A DNA stretch of 64,000 nucleotides from Allacma fusca. Lineage: Eukaryota > Arthropoda > Collembola > Symphypleona > Sminthuridae. A program made the position numbers and the translations under genes. The notes below the pieces were generated by a model, which saw only the letters and a program-made list of their open reading frames with translations, was not told where the DNA came from and did no database searches. Shown in pieces: positions 1 through 12,917 of the stretch. Each line of letters starts with the position of its first letter. The first letter of the stretch is position 1. The stretch spans positions 25,677,378 through 25,741,377 of the forward strand of contig OX359248.1 of the NCBI GenBank assembly GCA_947179485.1, read 5' to 3'.

Positions 1-417
1 TTAATACCATGTAAACAATCACAGGTCCCTTCCCAATCATAACAAATTAGAGTTCACCTTAAAACAATACTTAAATTTATAAACCCAACTAGTGCAAACG
101 AATGTAAGAGGTCTTAAATAAGTACACGTATATACATAATTATGTATGTAGTGTATACAGCAGCTAGGTAAGTCCAATGAAATTACAAATTACTCTAAGA
201 AATCAAAGCACAGATTCAATATCCATTGGAATTAATAATGGTTGTTACTACTCTACAATTGGAGTTAAATCATTCAAAACACAACAAGCGTAAATAAATT
301 AATAGTCAAGTAAAAGAAGCTTCTTCCGCTCCAACATACATAATTTTAGTTTTCCCCAAGCTTTAGCGCTAATAGAGCTCCCCTCGTTCTTTCTCTCCAA
401 CAAACACACAGGGAGAG

Positions 418-433
418 ACACACACACACACAC
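418..433. repeat. (CA)n microsatellite
   Basis: Perfect CA dinucleotide run of about 8 units, followed by a second short CA stretch. Confidence 0.9.
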
Positions 434-1477
434 GTTCACACACAGAGGCACAGTCACAATTTACAAGTTAACGACGATGTTAAAAAGGAGTGAGGTAAAA
501 AGAAGCGCCAAATGCACTAGCCGGAAGCTTAATTGGGTTTAGAGATAGTGTCGTTGACTGAGGAGGGTAAATGCACCTTAAGTTTTGTAGTTCACCTTTT
601 AATTCTGATGTAGTATTCCAAGAAATAATTTCATTTCAGCTCTGAAAAATACTCTAGTATGTTACACTTGTGATTCACGAAAAACACTGTTTCTTGTAAG
701 TAGGTTCCTTGGGTATTCCAGCTTGCGTGTGTCACTTACGTAGGTGGTGGAGAAATACTGGAACACTTGAGATTGCCTTTGATATGGGCAGAACGTGATC
801 TCGAGGCTTTCTTATTTCCTCCAGCAAAGCACACAGCAGCAGTAGCAGAAATAACGAAATGCGTTCTCATGATGCGCAATTTCAAATGCGTTTTGCGTCT
901 CTTCTAAAGCACTATGTGGACTCAGCAGGTCCTGTCTTAGCTATTGCTATAGCGGGGAGAGACACACTAAAATGTACGGGAAAAGTATTCCAAATGCTAA
1001 AGGCTTCTCCGCGTCTCTCTCTCTCTCTCTTGCTAGCTCGTCCCTACGTTATCTTCCGTATAGGAGCACGGACTGGCTCTCTCAATCCAGTCAGTTTTTC
1101 TTATACTCAAAAATTCTCTATATTTCCTTTACTCTCTCACAGGCTCAGACTCAGAGGAGTAGTAGTAGTAGTGCTCAAGGAGGAGATACTTATAGGAATG
1201 TGTACCGTCTCAACCCAAGTATATGGGAGTATGAGTGAGTTCTCGTGCATCAACAACGGAGTTGTGCCGTATAAAAAGCACACGAGCAAAAGGAACGTTC
1301 CGTGGGTTCATGCACTGGGTTTTAGGTATCTACATATGTACACCAAAATCTACACTTATTACTACTACACGCTCACAGAGATAGAGCAGTCCCATAGACA
1401 TGGGTCTGTAAATGTTCCGAGAGCAGTGAGGAACAGTCGAGAGTATAGAGGATTTTATATAATCTGTGTGAGGATAC

Positions 1478-1501
1478 AGAGAGAGAGAGAGAGAGAGAGA
1501 G
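1478..1501. repeat. (GA)n microsatellite
   Basis: Uninterrupted GA run of about 12 units. It lies inside a long open frame (859-1518) that I do not accept as a gene. Confidence 0.9.
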
Positions 1502-2418
1502 CCTGTATAAAAGTTTAGTGTTGGCTTGAATTGAATGTTTTTGCCACTGCTGGGCCCTACATATATCTATAGGAGATAAAAGTCTATATGAGACTCCCTG
1601 CCTCACAACACATATGGGCTTCGTTTCAAACGTGGAGTGGAGAGTGAGAGAGAGGTATGTGCATGGAGTTGTAGTAGTAAAGTCAAGTGAGTAAAGGCTT
1701 GACGAAATGATATCGACGTCTTTCCAGCGCGTAGTAGGAAAGAGTGGGGAGTGCTTTCATGCACAGAGTACGTATGTATGTAATTGAGAGAGTCGGAGCT
1801 CTCGGAGCTCTCTGCCTACGCTGATTGTGAGTGTATGTATGGAGAGGAAAGGAAAGGGTTAAAGTGTGTCTCTGTATATACGTTTAAGGTGATACAGTGG
1901 GGGAGCGCAGGACGTGTGTACAGTATAATATAGTGTGTACTTCTCACTTTGCTTCGGCTTTAGCTTGGCTCCGTTGTTGGTTCACTTTTTGCCGTGCTTA
2001 TACAAAATGCGCCCTCACTTGACGTATGTATACTCCCTGTGGAAGGAATTGTACTATGCAGTGGAGGGAGTATTATGTGAAGCCATAGGATATGGGATGG
2101 CAAAGTAGTCAAAACCAGGTTCAATAAACAGACTAGAAACTAACACTGTGTTTTCACGGGGAAATATTACAGGCGGAGTCCATCCGACCATTAACCACGA
2201 AAATGGTTCCTCCTTTGACGTAATTTCTTTCTTCTCCGAGGCGAACAACCACTTTTTTAGAGGCTAAGGTCACCCCAATCCCTTTACACTTCAGCCATGC
2301 AATTTCACAGATGGCAGGTAAATTTTCCTTTGCTTGTGCATTTGCAATCTGTAGCCATTCTCCTCTTGCAGTGGACTTTTTTGTATATTTACTTTGTAAA
2401 TGTTGTTGCACATAGAGT

Positions 2419-2423
<5 letters not shown>

Positions 2424-2457
<34 letters not shown>

Positions 2458-2465
2458 ACATACAT
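2424..2465. repeat. (CA)n microsatellite
   Basis: About 14 pure CA units, then imperfect CATACA units. Confidence 0.92.
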
Positions 2466-2627
2466 AACCACATGCAACTAATGTGCAGATAGTGTCTGAG
2501 AGCAAGGGGGGACGTAAATATCCATGTAGTTACGTGTTTAACTTAGCTCTGGCGTAGCTAAAAGTCAGACAGATTTATTAAGCAGAAGCAGCAGACAGCC
2601 TACTTGCAATCTTTTGCAGTAATTTTT

Positions 2628-2633
<6 letters not shown>

Positions 2634-2664
<31 letters not shown>
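2634..2664. repeat. (CT)n microsatellite
   Basis: Pure CT run of about 15 units, preceded by a T tract. Confidence 0.92.
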
Positions 2665-2668
<4 letters not shown>

Positions 2669-3149
2669 CGATGTAGCTTTTGCAAACTCGTCATGATCAA
2701 TGCATTCTTATTTTTACCCATCATCATGGATATATGAGGTACTCCAAATGCGGAGACTACACGTGTGCATAGATGTAACTACACTGACGGAGAATAAAAG
2801 GTCTGTGGAGCTGAGTAGTTGAGATCTACACGTAAGTTTATAATATGAAGCCATTAAACTATTACGTTGTTGCTCTAATGTTTTTCCCCTTCGACAAATA
2901 CGTTCGTACTTATTTGAGTCATGCTCAACTACAAGACGTTACTCTTTTCTCGTCCCATGATGAACCCATAATACAAATTTCTTTCAGAGTATAAAGGTCT
3001 CTTTATCCTCTATTCGCAGGAACACGTAGACTTGAGCAATTTATCTGTCTTGTCAACTTACGTGGTAATCCATAACTTTTTCAGTTTACCTCCTCCTAAG
3101 TATGTTTGTCTCCGTTGTGTATATGTACACTAGCGGCGGATTCTTAGAA

Positions 3150-3196
3150 CAGAGAGAGAGAGAGGGAGAGAGAGAGAGAGAAAGAAAAAAATAGAT

Positions 3197-3229
<33 letters not shown>

Positions 3230-3231
3230 AA
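3150..3231. repeat. Compound (GA)n microsatellite
   Basis: Two GA runs (about 3150-3181 and 3201-3229) separated by an A-rich spacer. All purines lie on the plus strand. Confidence 0.92.
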
Positions 3232-3589
3232 CTGAATCACATTTGCTGAAACAACTTTGTCACTTTTCCATACAGATTATGCATAAGTTAGGAAGGTAGC
3301 GATTGCCCCGAACAAGACATGTTGGAAGTTCTTCTGCTCAGAGACACTGTATTACGATACGATTACAAGGGGGTAAAAATTCCAGCTTGAAAAAGTGGAT
3401 TTATTTTTGCAAGGTATTTTTTGATTCCAGTTTTTTTTCATTAAATGTGGCAACTTTTTCCTGCAAATAAGTCCAACTACCTCGCTGCTGTAATAGTAGT
3501 AGGCGAATCATGTAGTATAATTATTTTACACCGCTTGTGTCTCTAACACTTTGCACATTTTCTCATAATTTATTCACGGCGGTTGTTGT

Positions 3590-3624
3590 TGAGAGAGCGA
3601 GAGAGAGAGAGAGAGAGAGAGAGA
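3590..3624. repeat. (GA)n microsatellite
   Basis: GA run of about 17 units with one interruption (GAGCGA). Confidence 0.9.
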
Positions 3625-6354
3625 TAAAAAGCTTAACAGGGATTTGTGCTGATGTCGTAGGGAAGAGGCTTCTTGTGCCTCTCCGAAAGCCTTGCCTTTC
3701 TCAGTGTTGCGAATTGCTCATTTTTTCCATTGTTGCACAGGCTGTTGCCTTTTACAACACCACAAGGCTAAATTACCTGAGAGTTTCCCGAGAGGTGCTT
3801 AGTACTTAAGTCTAAATAGGAAAGATCGGTTTCAGACTCGCATAGCTCTATGACCACCCACTTACTCCTTTTTGCCGTGGTTCGTTTTGCGATGAGTATT
3901 GATGGCCATTCGATAAGTGTAGGAAAGTATAGCTCTCTTTCTACGGATGTGTACTTATCTTGAGTAATTATCGTTTTTTGAGCAGTCAAGTATTTAAATG
4001 TGAGGAGCCAAAACAGTGGTAAGTGGTAGTAATATGAGAAGGAGCGAGAAAAACCAGAAAATTATTCTCGGTAGCTCAAAGGAATTTTTTCCCTACACAA
4101 ATTTCGATTTTATTAGGGCCTGAGTGTTGACTTTCATGGATTCTGGGTGGAGGATTCACGAATAAAAACTGGAATTTTATGCGAGAATTGTGCGAGAGTT
4201 TGACAGCTTGCATGTAAACTCTTTTGTCTTTTATACTTCGTTCCTCCTATGCATATGTAAAACCCATTTACAATTTTTATACTCCCTCCTTTTTCTGTAC
4301 ATGTATATATGTAATTACATATGTACAAGCAGCTCCAAACTCCAAGCTCACCTCAACTTATTGACTTTCTTGTAATGGACGAAAGAGCTGGATGCAAATT
4401 TGAGGAAATTTTGACAGAGAATTAACTCGTTGAAGTAACTAATGACACTTACCTCTCCTGTTCAAGATAATGCTCAATAATTACGTAGCAACTCCCCAGC
4501 TCTTGTGACTCAACAGGGTTTAAATCCAAATGTTCGAGCTCCTTAGCTTTTGAGCTCCACACACAGAGGTTTCAAATAGGACAATATCAAGGTGAAATCC
4601 TTCCAGAGGAAATGGCATATAGGACTTGATATTTAAAACAATTTATACAATTTGGCTTTTGTCCCTGTGGATTATATACACACATATGTATTTATCTATA
4701 TACATACACGCACACATACAGAAAATGTCAGTATCTATATTGAATTTGAATCTTTAATCAGGTCTTGTCTCAGCGGTATTGCTATATATAAGTTCATATG
4801 CAGAGATATAGGGACAATTGTTATTTTTCTGCCTGCAGTTGTTGTTGCCGTGTAACTTGTTGTTACCACTCACAACAGCTCTGAGACGAACAAACAACGC
4901 TGACAATGAGTCTCATTGGACTGGAGAGCTGGAACCCATTTTACTCCCTTGCTGTCCTTGAAATGTCCACATTTTCACCGGAAAAAGTGCATTAATGAAG
5001 GAAAAAGTTATGAAGATTCTGGCTGATAATAGTTGCCGCGCGTGGTCTAATGAGAACCATATCATGAATACATGAAAGACTCCTGGGAATTATGAAAAAA
5101 CTCATGATAATAAGTCAGATATAAGTGAAATAGAATCGTATAGTATGGAAGCCTGTTCATAAGGGATGGAGCTCACACTAGTCCAGACAATCTACGTGTG
5201 ATCCCTCTTTATTTCTATTGCTGAGAGCATTAGAGATGATATTGTGCAAGACATATTGCTTGAGCGGGGCTTATCGTCGGTAAACACGAAACAGAAAAAC
5301 AGGCAAAGCCACTTGGCTATATGGACTGACCATGTCAAGTCAACAAACCGTGACGATATTTCCAACTCATCTTTTTCATATCATTCCCATTGTACAAACA
5401 TGTAGTTACACAGGGCCCAGCCTGGAATGACTATCTACAGTATGCTATAACATATATCTACAACAATAGTAGTTTTTATTTACCCTAACCCACACTCACA
5501 CCTTTACACATAAGCCTACGTATATAATAATTAATTGCCCGGCCAAAAACATGTTAATTTCACTTATACGAAAAATTTTCCCAATCCCGATGAGAAATTT
5601 TAATTACTTAATAACCATACGTGACAAATTAGCTTTCCCATGTATACTTAGCACCTTACTCCTTGTATGCCGTGTTTGACAGAAGAAAGGGGACCTCAGG
5701 AAATTTGCGCACTGGAAATTGGGACGTAATTTGAGGGAATTCTTTCAACAACATAAACCCACGTTGTCTTTACAACTCCTTTACAGAGATCCAGTCAAGA
5801 TTGGAGATTTGATTTCCCTGAATTTTATTACCAAGATTGGATCTATTCCCTTACGAAAACATTCCGCTCAAGTTGAATGCAACCCTGCCACACCTGCTGG
5901 CTGCTTATGAGGAGAACAAGAAAAACAGGAACTGGGTATCCGGCCGTACAGTATATGTTCTACTCAGGAGCAAATTGCAACAGTGACTCAAAATATTCCT
6001 ATTAATAATTGCAGGTAGTATTAATAATTATTACAAAACTGTTGTAGACGTTAATTACATGCGTGAAAACATTTAATAACATGTTTCAGAAGCAATTTGC
6101 TCCGAGTAAAGCACCATCATGATTAGTTTGTGTATGTATGTATACGCTCAACGAAGATATGTAAGGTACATGGGATGTTGTGAGCATGAGCTCATCTGCT
6201 CTCAAAAACACGGATTTGAACAAGTAACTCAGGCTCATGGATGTGGAGAGAGCGTCTTGCAATTCTAATAAAACAAATGCATTTCCTTTTACGTATCTCT
6301 TCGCCGCTCTTCAAGTTCAGGATCATGGAAACGCAAGAGGTTATGGCCCTATGA

Positions 6355-6400
6355 GTGGATGTGGATGTGTATGTGTGTGTGTGTGGATGTGTGTGTGTGC
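6355..6400. repeat. (GT)n microsatellite
   Basis: GT-rich run with GGATGT interruptions. Confidence 0.85.
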
Positions 6401-9400
6401 ATCAACCAAGAATCATGAAATTGTGAGGGAAGAACTTACCTGTCTGTTTACTGTTTACATTCGTCTGGGAGCATCCTCATACTAAATACATAAGTATATG
6501 CTGTATGTGTCGAAATGGAACCTTCCGTGTTGTCTTTTCACCAAAGAGCAAGAGAGGAGCAGTGCACATTGTTAACATATGGTACATGGTGTTTGTGTTT
6601 GAGTGGAGAGTTTTACATGGTAAGCAGATTACGAAATGCTTTGTTTAACTATATCTACATACATTATTTAGCACAACTTAGAGTCCCTCTTACCTCCTAA
6701 AATATTAACTCTGTTATTATGAGGTGTTTTTCTTCCGTCGTAAATATTTTCTTGGGAGACTTCCCAGTATTCCTGTCCTGTGGATATCGCAACAATTTCT
6801 TCCCTCGGATATTATAGTATTATGTTTTCAAAGCGGAGATAGTATGAGTCATTGTTACTTCATGAATTAACAAGAAATGGGAAATAAACTCCTGGAGACG
6901 GGATGGAAAAACACAGGGCCATGAAGGAGGCGGCGGCTCCCTCACACACAATCTGGCCCATACCTAAGGAAGTGCGGAAAATTCTGAGGATCGCTTCAAT
7001 GACAAGCAATATCCTCGGCAGCTGTGGAAAGGTCTTGAGTTCTGATGCTGCTCGGGGCTACTGTGCTCTGACACTGTAGAGGATGTTATAGTAGTGTAGG
7101 AAGGGATAGAGGAAGATTCTGGATAAAACTGTAGAGACATGTGTGCGCATTTTGAGTCATAATTTTCTACTCTAGTGACTTGTTCCGTGAAGCCTTGTAA
7201 TTCCCAAGATTTCCCTTCTACAGTACATAGTTCTTCTGTCTGAGTGCATAAAATTGTTGAAGACCGAATTGATCTGTCACTACACCTAACTTGTTTTTGT
7301 GAGGAAAGCAATTAACACGTTCGACGTCGAATTAGTCAGGACGATGTCAAGCTTCAGGTTGAGTTCATGTCAGAGGAAATGGCTAGGAGCAGAGCAAGAA
7401 CAGGAGGTGGAGAGAAGCTTCCTCTTTGAAAATAGGGGGGGGAGAGATGAGATGAGATGAGAGGAGAGCAGAGCAGGTTGCATGACAAACGGAAGGTTTT
7501 TTCCTTCAAATCTGAAAAATGTTGTTTGTTATGAGAGGTCTCTCAGGAGGAGTTGGAATCATAACATGTTTCAAACTTGTAATAATTTAAATAACGCCAA
7601 CTTATTTGTAGTTGAGACGTCACTCCATGCAGATAAATTTTGTGCGGACAAATACGAGGAGAACTTGGCAAAGGAATGGCTATTGGGATGGGACAAATTA
7701 TTTCGAGGGAATACAATCAAAATAAATTGCTACACGTTCCACTCACTACAGTACATACAGTACACATGAAGCATACTTTAAGACACTCTGCCAGTTTTCT
7801 CCTTTCTTTTATTCTATGGATATGTATCTATGTATCCGTATGTATATAAATACAGGGGTGTAAAAACAAATGGGAAATTGAAGAAAAGGGGAGTGTTTGA
7901 ACTGTATCCGTAATTCTCACAAGTCCGTAGTACTAGTAGGACCTTTTGTTTATACACATACTCATAGTATGTGGCTTTGACGGATGTAGCATTTACTATT
8001 ACAATGAGTGTGAGCATAAATTCGAGTGCATCAAATTCCATGCTAAAAGTAATAATAACAAAAAATTCTCCTCAGAGCATTTTATTTTATGATGTAGGAT
8101 TATATCTACAGATAATGCAAGTTATTAACTGGAGCTTGCAAGCTTTACATCCCCTCTGCATCTTTTACTCTCCCAGTCACATGATAAGGATGGACACGGT
8201 TTCCAGCTGACGAGTTTCCCTTTTATTTTTACTGATGGATTTCCTTCCTCATCGTCAAAGTACTAGTTCGAGACTCTCACGTGCAGAATTTAGAATTACC
8301 TACATATATACGTCGTTTCTCTAAATTGTCAACATAATACTGGATAGGCACACATGGACGATACGGATTACATTTTCCTCATCATTTCAATAAAAATTAC
8401 AATGTCATTGATACTGCACTTCTGCTGGGACTGCTTTTGTTTTTGCGACCAAAACTGCATGACTTTTTCCGTCCCTCTGAGTCACACAGAAGAGGGTATG
8501 ATTAAGCACACGGGGTTACAAACATAGAAACATGAACAATGCAATTGAGTCACATTGTACTTGTCGTGAAATACATTTTTATCCTATTTTCTTTCAGTCT
8601 CAAGTTTCAAGGATGTTCAATGGAGGAAAATAAAATTCAGGGCACGGAAGTCTTTTGTCAGGCATTAAATGACAGTCTCATAGAAGTTACTACTACATGA
8701 GGCTCAATCCAATGCAATGGATTGCGTGATTAATTTCACTCCAAGAATGCAAAATTAGTTTGACCATTGCACTGCATATGTATATGTAGAAGAGGGGTCT
8801 AAATTGTAAGTAAGAATAATTCTGGAACTCACGCTTTCACATTATAAAAGGATTTGCATCAAACGTTGGACAAATATGGGATACTTATTATTTATATGTG
8901 CACAATTATTATTATTATTGCACACGAACCTCCGCTAACCTCCAAACGATAGAGCTACCATCTTTTGCCGGAGTTTAAAATCTTTACTAGCCTCTTATTA
9001 TTTGAGCGTCCTCGTACAAGCTTGTTTTTATATTCATGACAAATTTGATTTATCTGTTTTGGCTGAACATTCAACTGATTCAACAACAAAGGAAAAAGTC
9101 CTGACCAGGAGGAGTACAAGTAATCAATGCTAACAATAAAATAAGCTTCCGCAAATTGTAAATTGTAGTATGTATGCAAATGTCGACGTTTATTTGAGTT
9201 ATATTATTTTCGCATCATAAGGAATTATTATCTCTAGACTTTTTTGTTCCTGTCTTCGTAAGGAAGGCCTTCTCACGTGAGAAACTGCTTAGTTTTATTT
9301 TGTTTATTTTCTGCAACTACAAACAATTTGTCTGCGTCTCAAGAGTGATTTATGCTTCATGTTCATCAATTTTCTAAAGACAGTTTCACCATGTAGCAAA

Positions 9401-10404
9401 GTCCACGGAACAGGTTTTTCCTCGTATGTTGCTCATTCTTTATTAGATTATTTGTTGTAATTATTTATACTTACACTTTAAAACCAATAATAATAAAATC
9501 GTTGACACTTGTCAAGGAGCGAAGTGTCTCAAGATATATTGCAAATAGCGTCAATGATTTATCGGGAATAAATTAGGTGTACATTATAAATAGACCAGCA
9601 TTTTTGAATGTGTTGAGGGGTGCAAAATCAAGATATTTAACATTTTTAAAAGCTCTATTGTAAGTGATATAGATTTACAATAAAATGATACGCACGAATC
9701 CGTAGAGAATTTTTTCTACCGGACAGAGTAAAAGATTCAATAAAAACATCGCTGTTAGCAGTTTGAACTTAAGATACATGACAAGCAGTGATTTATCTCC
9801 TCCTGGGTTTGTCCTTATCGTTGCAGCTATTTTGAATATGTATTACTGATTGTGAGAGATTTATTTTTTTACAATACCTTCTCATTATTGTAACATCAGA
9901 AAATTTGCTTTCTAAGCAAAACATTCCTGCTCGTTGACATAGATATAATTATTTATTTGAGAAGAAATGAGAGGCTTGTAGTTGTACCCTATAATTTGCG
10001 AGTAAGTATTTTATTGGTATATTTTTAGATAGCAGGCCCATATTTTTAAAGTTGTTTGTATTTTTTGTGAGATTTGGTAATAAATAATCTGCGTAATACA
10101 TCTAGGTGATCTTGAGTTCACAAGATTTGCTTACGGCGAAATCAGTAGCGACAATTATTATCTATCTCGATCCAATCTTTCTTTTGACCGCTAATTCAGT
10201 ACGTGTAGGGTTGTTTTGGGATTTTTGCAAGGTTTTTATATCTCATTGAACAAGTGAGTCAACTTTGTATGCATTTGCTAATGTGAATCATATAGCTACT
10301 GTATTAAGCAAAACACAAAGATTTGAGCAATAATAATTATTAAAAAATGGTGCACATGTGTAACTATTCTTGTTAAAATGAGATACCTAATTAAAATACA
10401 TATA

Positions 10405-10629
10405 TCGTCGGTGAAGGTTCAAAATGAACTGGATGTGCTACTGTACTAGATGAGCAAATTATGCTAAACACATTTTTTTTATTAAAAACAAAATGATCTA
10501 CAATACATATATGATTCACTGTATTTTCAGGCACATCGCGTTCATTAGGCTTCTAGTAAAAAAACTGTATGAAGTTCATTTTTCTTTAATCGAAAATACA
10601 TCTAGCTCATTGCGCCTCTTCACGGACGA
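10405..10629. mobile_element. MITE-like element, TCGTCGG terminal inverted repeats, TA target site
   Basis: The left end reads TCGTCGGTGAAG and the reverse complement of the right end reads TCGTCCGTGAAG. The similarity continues inward: 24 of the first 32 positions match, including AATGA, CT and GATGT blocks. The element is flanked on both sides by TA, the duplicated target of Tc1/mariner-type insertion. At 225 bp with no transposase frame it fits a non-autonomous MITE. The same TA-TCGTCGG end recurs in the foldback at 62.8 kb and, unpaired, near 50.78 kb. Confidence 0.6.
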
Positions 10630-10837
10630 TATGATAAAAGCTGATCAATTAGTAGCTTGGAGGTGCAGCGTAAAGAAAGGATTTGTCGACAGGTTTCTTT
10701 TCTTGACCTTTCTTTATTTTTATGCCTGAGGTCCTGTGAAGCAAATGCGTGCACAGCAGGCCATGACCACTTCACAGTTTAATTTGATTTAATGGAATAT
10801 TTACATTTGCTAATTACGTAAATTACAGTAAACACAT

Positions 10838-12701
10838 TCATGTATGCTGCCGACAAATGACAGTTGGAGTGAAGTCACGCTTATAGTCCCTAGAAATGTA
10901 ACCAGTCATACGTAATAAGCCACTTCCCAATTCATTTGAAACAAGGGAGTGAATCATTCAGAAATATGTATCCTGAATCTTGACAGTAATCATGCAGGAA
11001 CTGTAGTTTCAAAATGATTTTTTTAAATCTCCAGATGTCCAACGAACGGACCTCTAGCGGACGAGCTCTCTCCTCATCTTCAGTCAAGAGTCAGGAAAAT
11101 CAAACTCTGTCCCGTTTAAGAAAAATTACCGCTCGATTCCTAATGAACAATTAGCATTGATAAGTGGCTTGAGACTTTGTTTAACAAACAAATCAAATCT
11201 CTCAAATGCATACATACATGAATACACTATCCCATTAATACAAGTCGTGTTTGGTACTGCCTCACTATCATCAATGTTTGTTGATATCCCCGTGAATTCC
11301 CCGTAAATACACTGCAGTGTCTGAAATGACAAAATGAAAATGCAAATCCTTTCCAAATACTATACAGAGTGGCAATTTAAAATAAGAATTTACCGTCAGC
11401 AACAAATACTGATGTAGTTTCTAATTTCCTGCCTCCGAAAGGAAAAACACATTAATAATAAAATAATCATGGGCAATTTAGAAAGCTCACCACTGAGTAT
11501 TAAATTTTTAAATTTTCTTTGGAGAACAAAAATTTCCTTAGAATTAGGGGATCGTAAAAAGGTGAGCAAATTATTTTGTTATTGACGAGTTTTCTCAGCC
11601 TTTTTTATATATTTTTGACATTTGATTCCACAATTTCCACAAAACCAAAGTCCGACAGGGTGGAGGGATACAGTAGCATTACAATATACACATGTAATTT
11701 TCCTTTGACAAATTGTTCCCAACCAGGCACGCTTGTGGATAATTGTCCCTTATGTGCTGAGAAGCATGTGCGCATTTGATAATAATTAGTTTCACAGGCA
11801 TTTATCTTTTCTGGTAAATCCATGGAACTGTGCTACACAAATGGTGGGAGTCTAATAACTTTTGGAATTCACGCGGAAAAGTCAGTTAAGTAGATACACC
11901 TGGAACGGAATAAGCAAAATTTCCACGTGCTATGTATACAGTTGTATTGCTATAAACACACAAAAAGTCATAAACGTGCCATTTGCAATTACATAGCTTA
12001 GTTTTTAAGCTGATCGTCAGATATGGTTGACTTTGAAGATGTAACATATTACGTTATATTAAGTAATATATTACGTACCTTTCGTTCTTTCAAGAATTTG
12101 TTTTGAAACATAATTCCTGTCTTGTTGAACATATGCTGGGGACAGACAAAATCAGGGTTTGCATCTTAAATAGGAACATACTGGTCTCAACAATAGTATG
12201 TACATACATACATATGTGTGGTCTAGAAGTAATAATGATTTCATGCATTTTCTTTAAAAAGTTTTGAAACGCAATACACGCATGGCACGATCACTTATTG
12301 CTGCATTACATGTTGCACTACAGATACAACAATAAATGAGATGCTCCAGGAGCTAAAACACACGAACCAGGAACAAACAGTCTGTAATAATTACTGCCAC
12401 CTTCCCATTTTAATATCCGAAACAAAGCTTCAAAAATTTACTTTAGTATAAAATTCGATTTCTTTTTCCCTTCTATGGAAAATGATTGCGTGCATGCCTT
12501 AAATGAGCGGTGGTCATGAGCATGTATAGTGATTGTGACTGACAATGCCACGTTATGTCAAATGGGAGCCGAGTGTCTGATGGGCACAATGTCAAATGAC
12601 CACAAACGTTATGCACAGGCGGTAGTACCATGCCCAACAATAATTGATACTTTACTTACTATTGTACTTGAACCTTTTATTTTATTTCGGCTTTCGGCCA
12701 T
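10838..12701 (-). CDS. Hidden gene A: small Cys-containing protein, unknown function (multi-exon model)
   Basis: Propos minus-strand gene built from exon-like segments that join in phase. In order: 12701-12660 (ATG, 14 codons, donor GTAAGT), 12135-12079 (acceptor after a pyrimidine tract, donor GTACGT), 11832 to about 11692 or 11683 (donor uncertain), possibly a 27-nt segment 11420-11394, then 11320-11130 (strong acceptor, donor GTAATT) and 10889-10838 ending in TGA. An ATTAAA lies downstream. The predicted product is about 160-175 residues with Cys in NACETNYYQMRTC, LQCIY, TTCINGIVYSC and NANC contexts. Spaced cysteines in a short protein suggest an extracellular disulfide-bonded domain, but no family is recognised and the modelled N-terminus is not a clear signal peptide. 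The 27-nt segment encodes a hydrophobic KLHQYLLLT run that could belong to a signal peptide if the real start exon differs. The 11320-11130 exon is the best supported part; the gene model as a whole is tentative. Confidence 0.38.
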
Positions 12702-12917
12702 GATATTTTTATGTACTGGCTTCTTCTTGTTCAACTCGGATACGTAAAATCAAAATAACATTTAGGGACTGTTACACAATCAACCTTGAATGACATTATG
12801 ACTACTGATGGGGAGGGAGGATTTCAGAAAATCCCATAGTGAAATATTTTTCTTACCTATGTATTATATAGATACCCTCTACATTCCCCACAGCATTTCC
12901 ATATACAACGTATTACC

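Larger units (their letters stand above)
1..10400. other. Gene-poor, microsatellite-rich stretch
   Basis: I found no gene I can defend here. The stretch holds several long CA, GA, CT and GT microsatellites (listed separately) and many TATG/CATA runs. There are isolated splice-donor-like sites on the minus strand near 735, 4450 and 6440, but no set of exons that join in phase. Between about 700 and 1900 the DNA is less AT-rich and full of purine or pyrimidine runs, as in a promoter or 5' UTR region of a gene leaving the window to the left. That last point is inference. Confidence 0.5.

Noticed and set aside
859..1518. 219-codon plus-strand open frame
   Set aside because: Contains CT and GA microsatellites (runs of Leu/Ser and Arg/Glu), Tyr and Val homopolymers and no domain. 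A second frame over 972-1238 is also open, so lack of stops reflects composition.
2154..2411. 85-codon minus-strand frame starting with ATG
   Set aside because: Reads plausibly as protein but is isolated, overlaps another open frame, and has neither splice partners nor a recognisable motif.
4451..4560. Minus-strand segment ending at a perfect donor (GTAAGTGTC)
   Set aside because: An open frame of about 30 codons leads into the donor, but two other frames are also open for much of it and no acceptor or neighbouring exon was found.
5272..5356. TATCGTCGG word as a further MITE end
   Set aside because: The only possible right end (TGACGATA) matches just seven bases; too weak to call an element.
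6964..7311. 115-codon minus-strand frame with mixed composition
   Set aside because: No start codon at the head, a stop sits exactly at the only donor-like site, and no partner exon or poly(A) signal was found. It could be a terminal exon but is not supported enough to annotate.
8955..9179. 74-codon minus-strand frame
   Set aside because: Two frames are open over much of it and there is no splice or promoter context.
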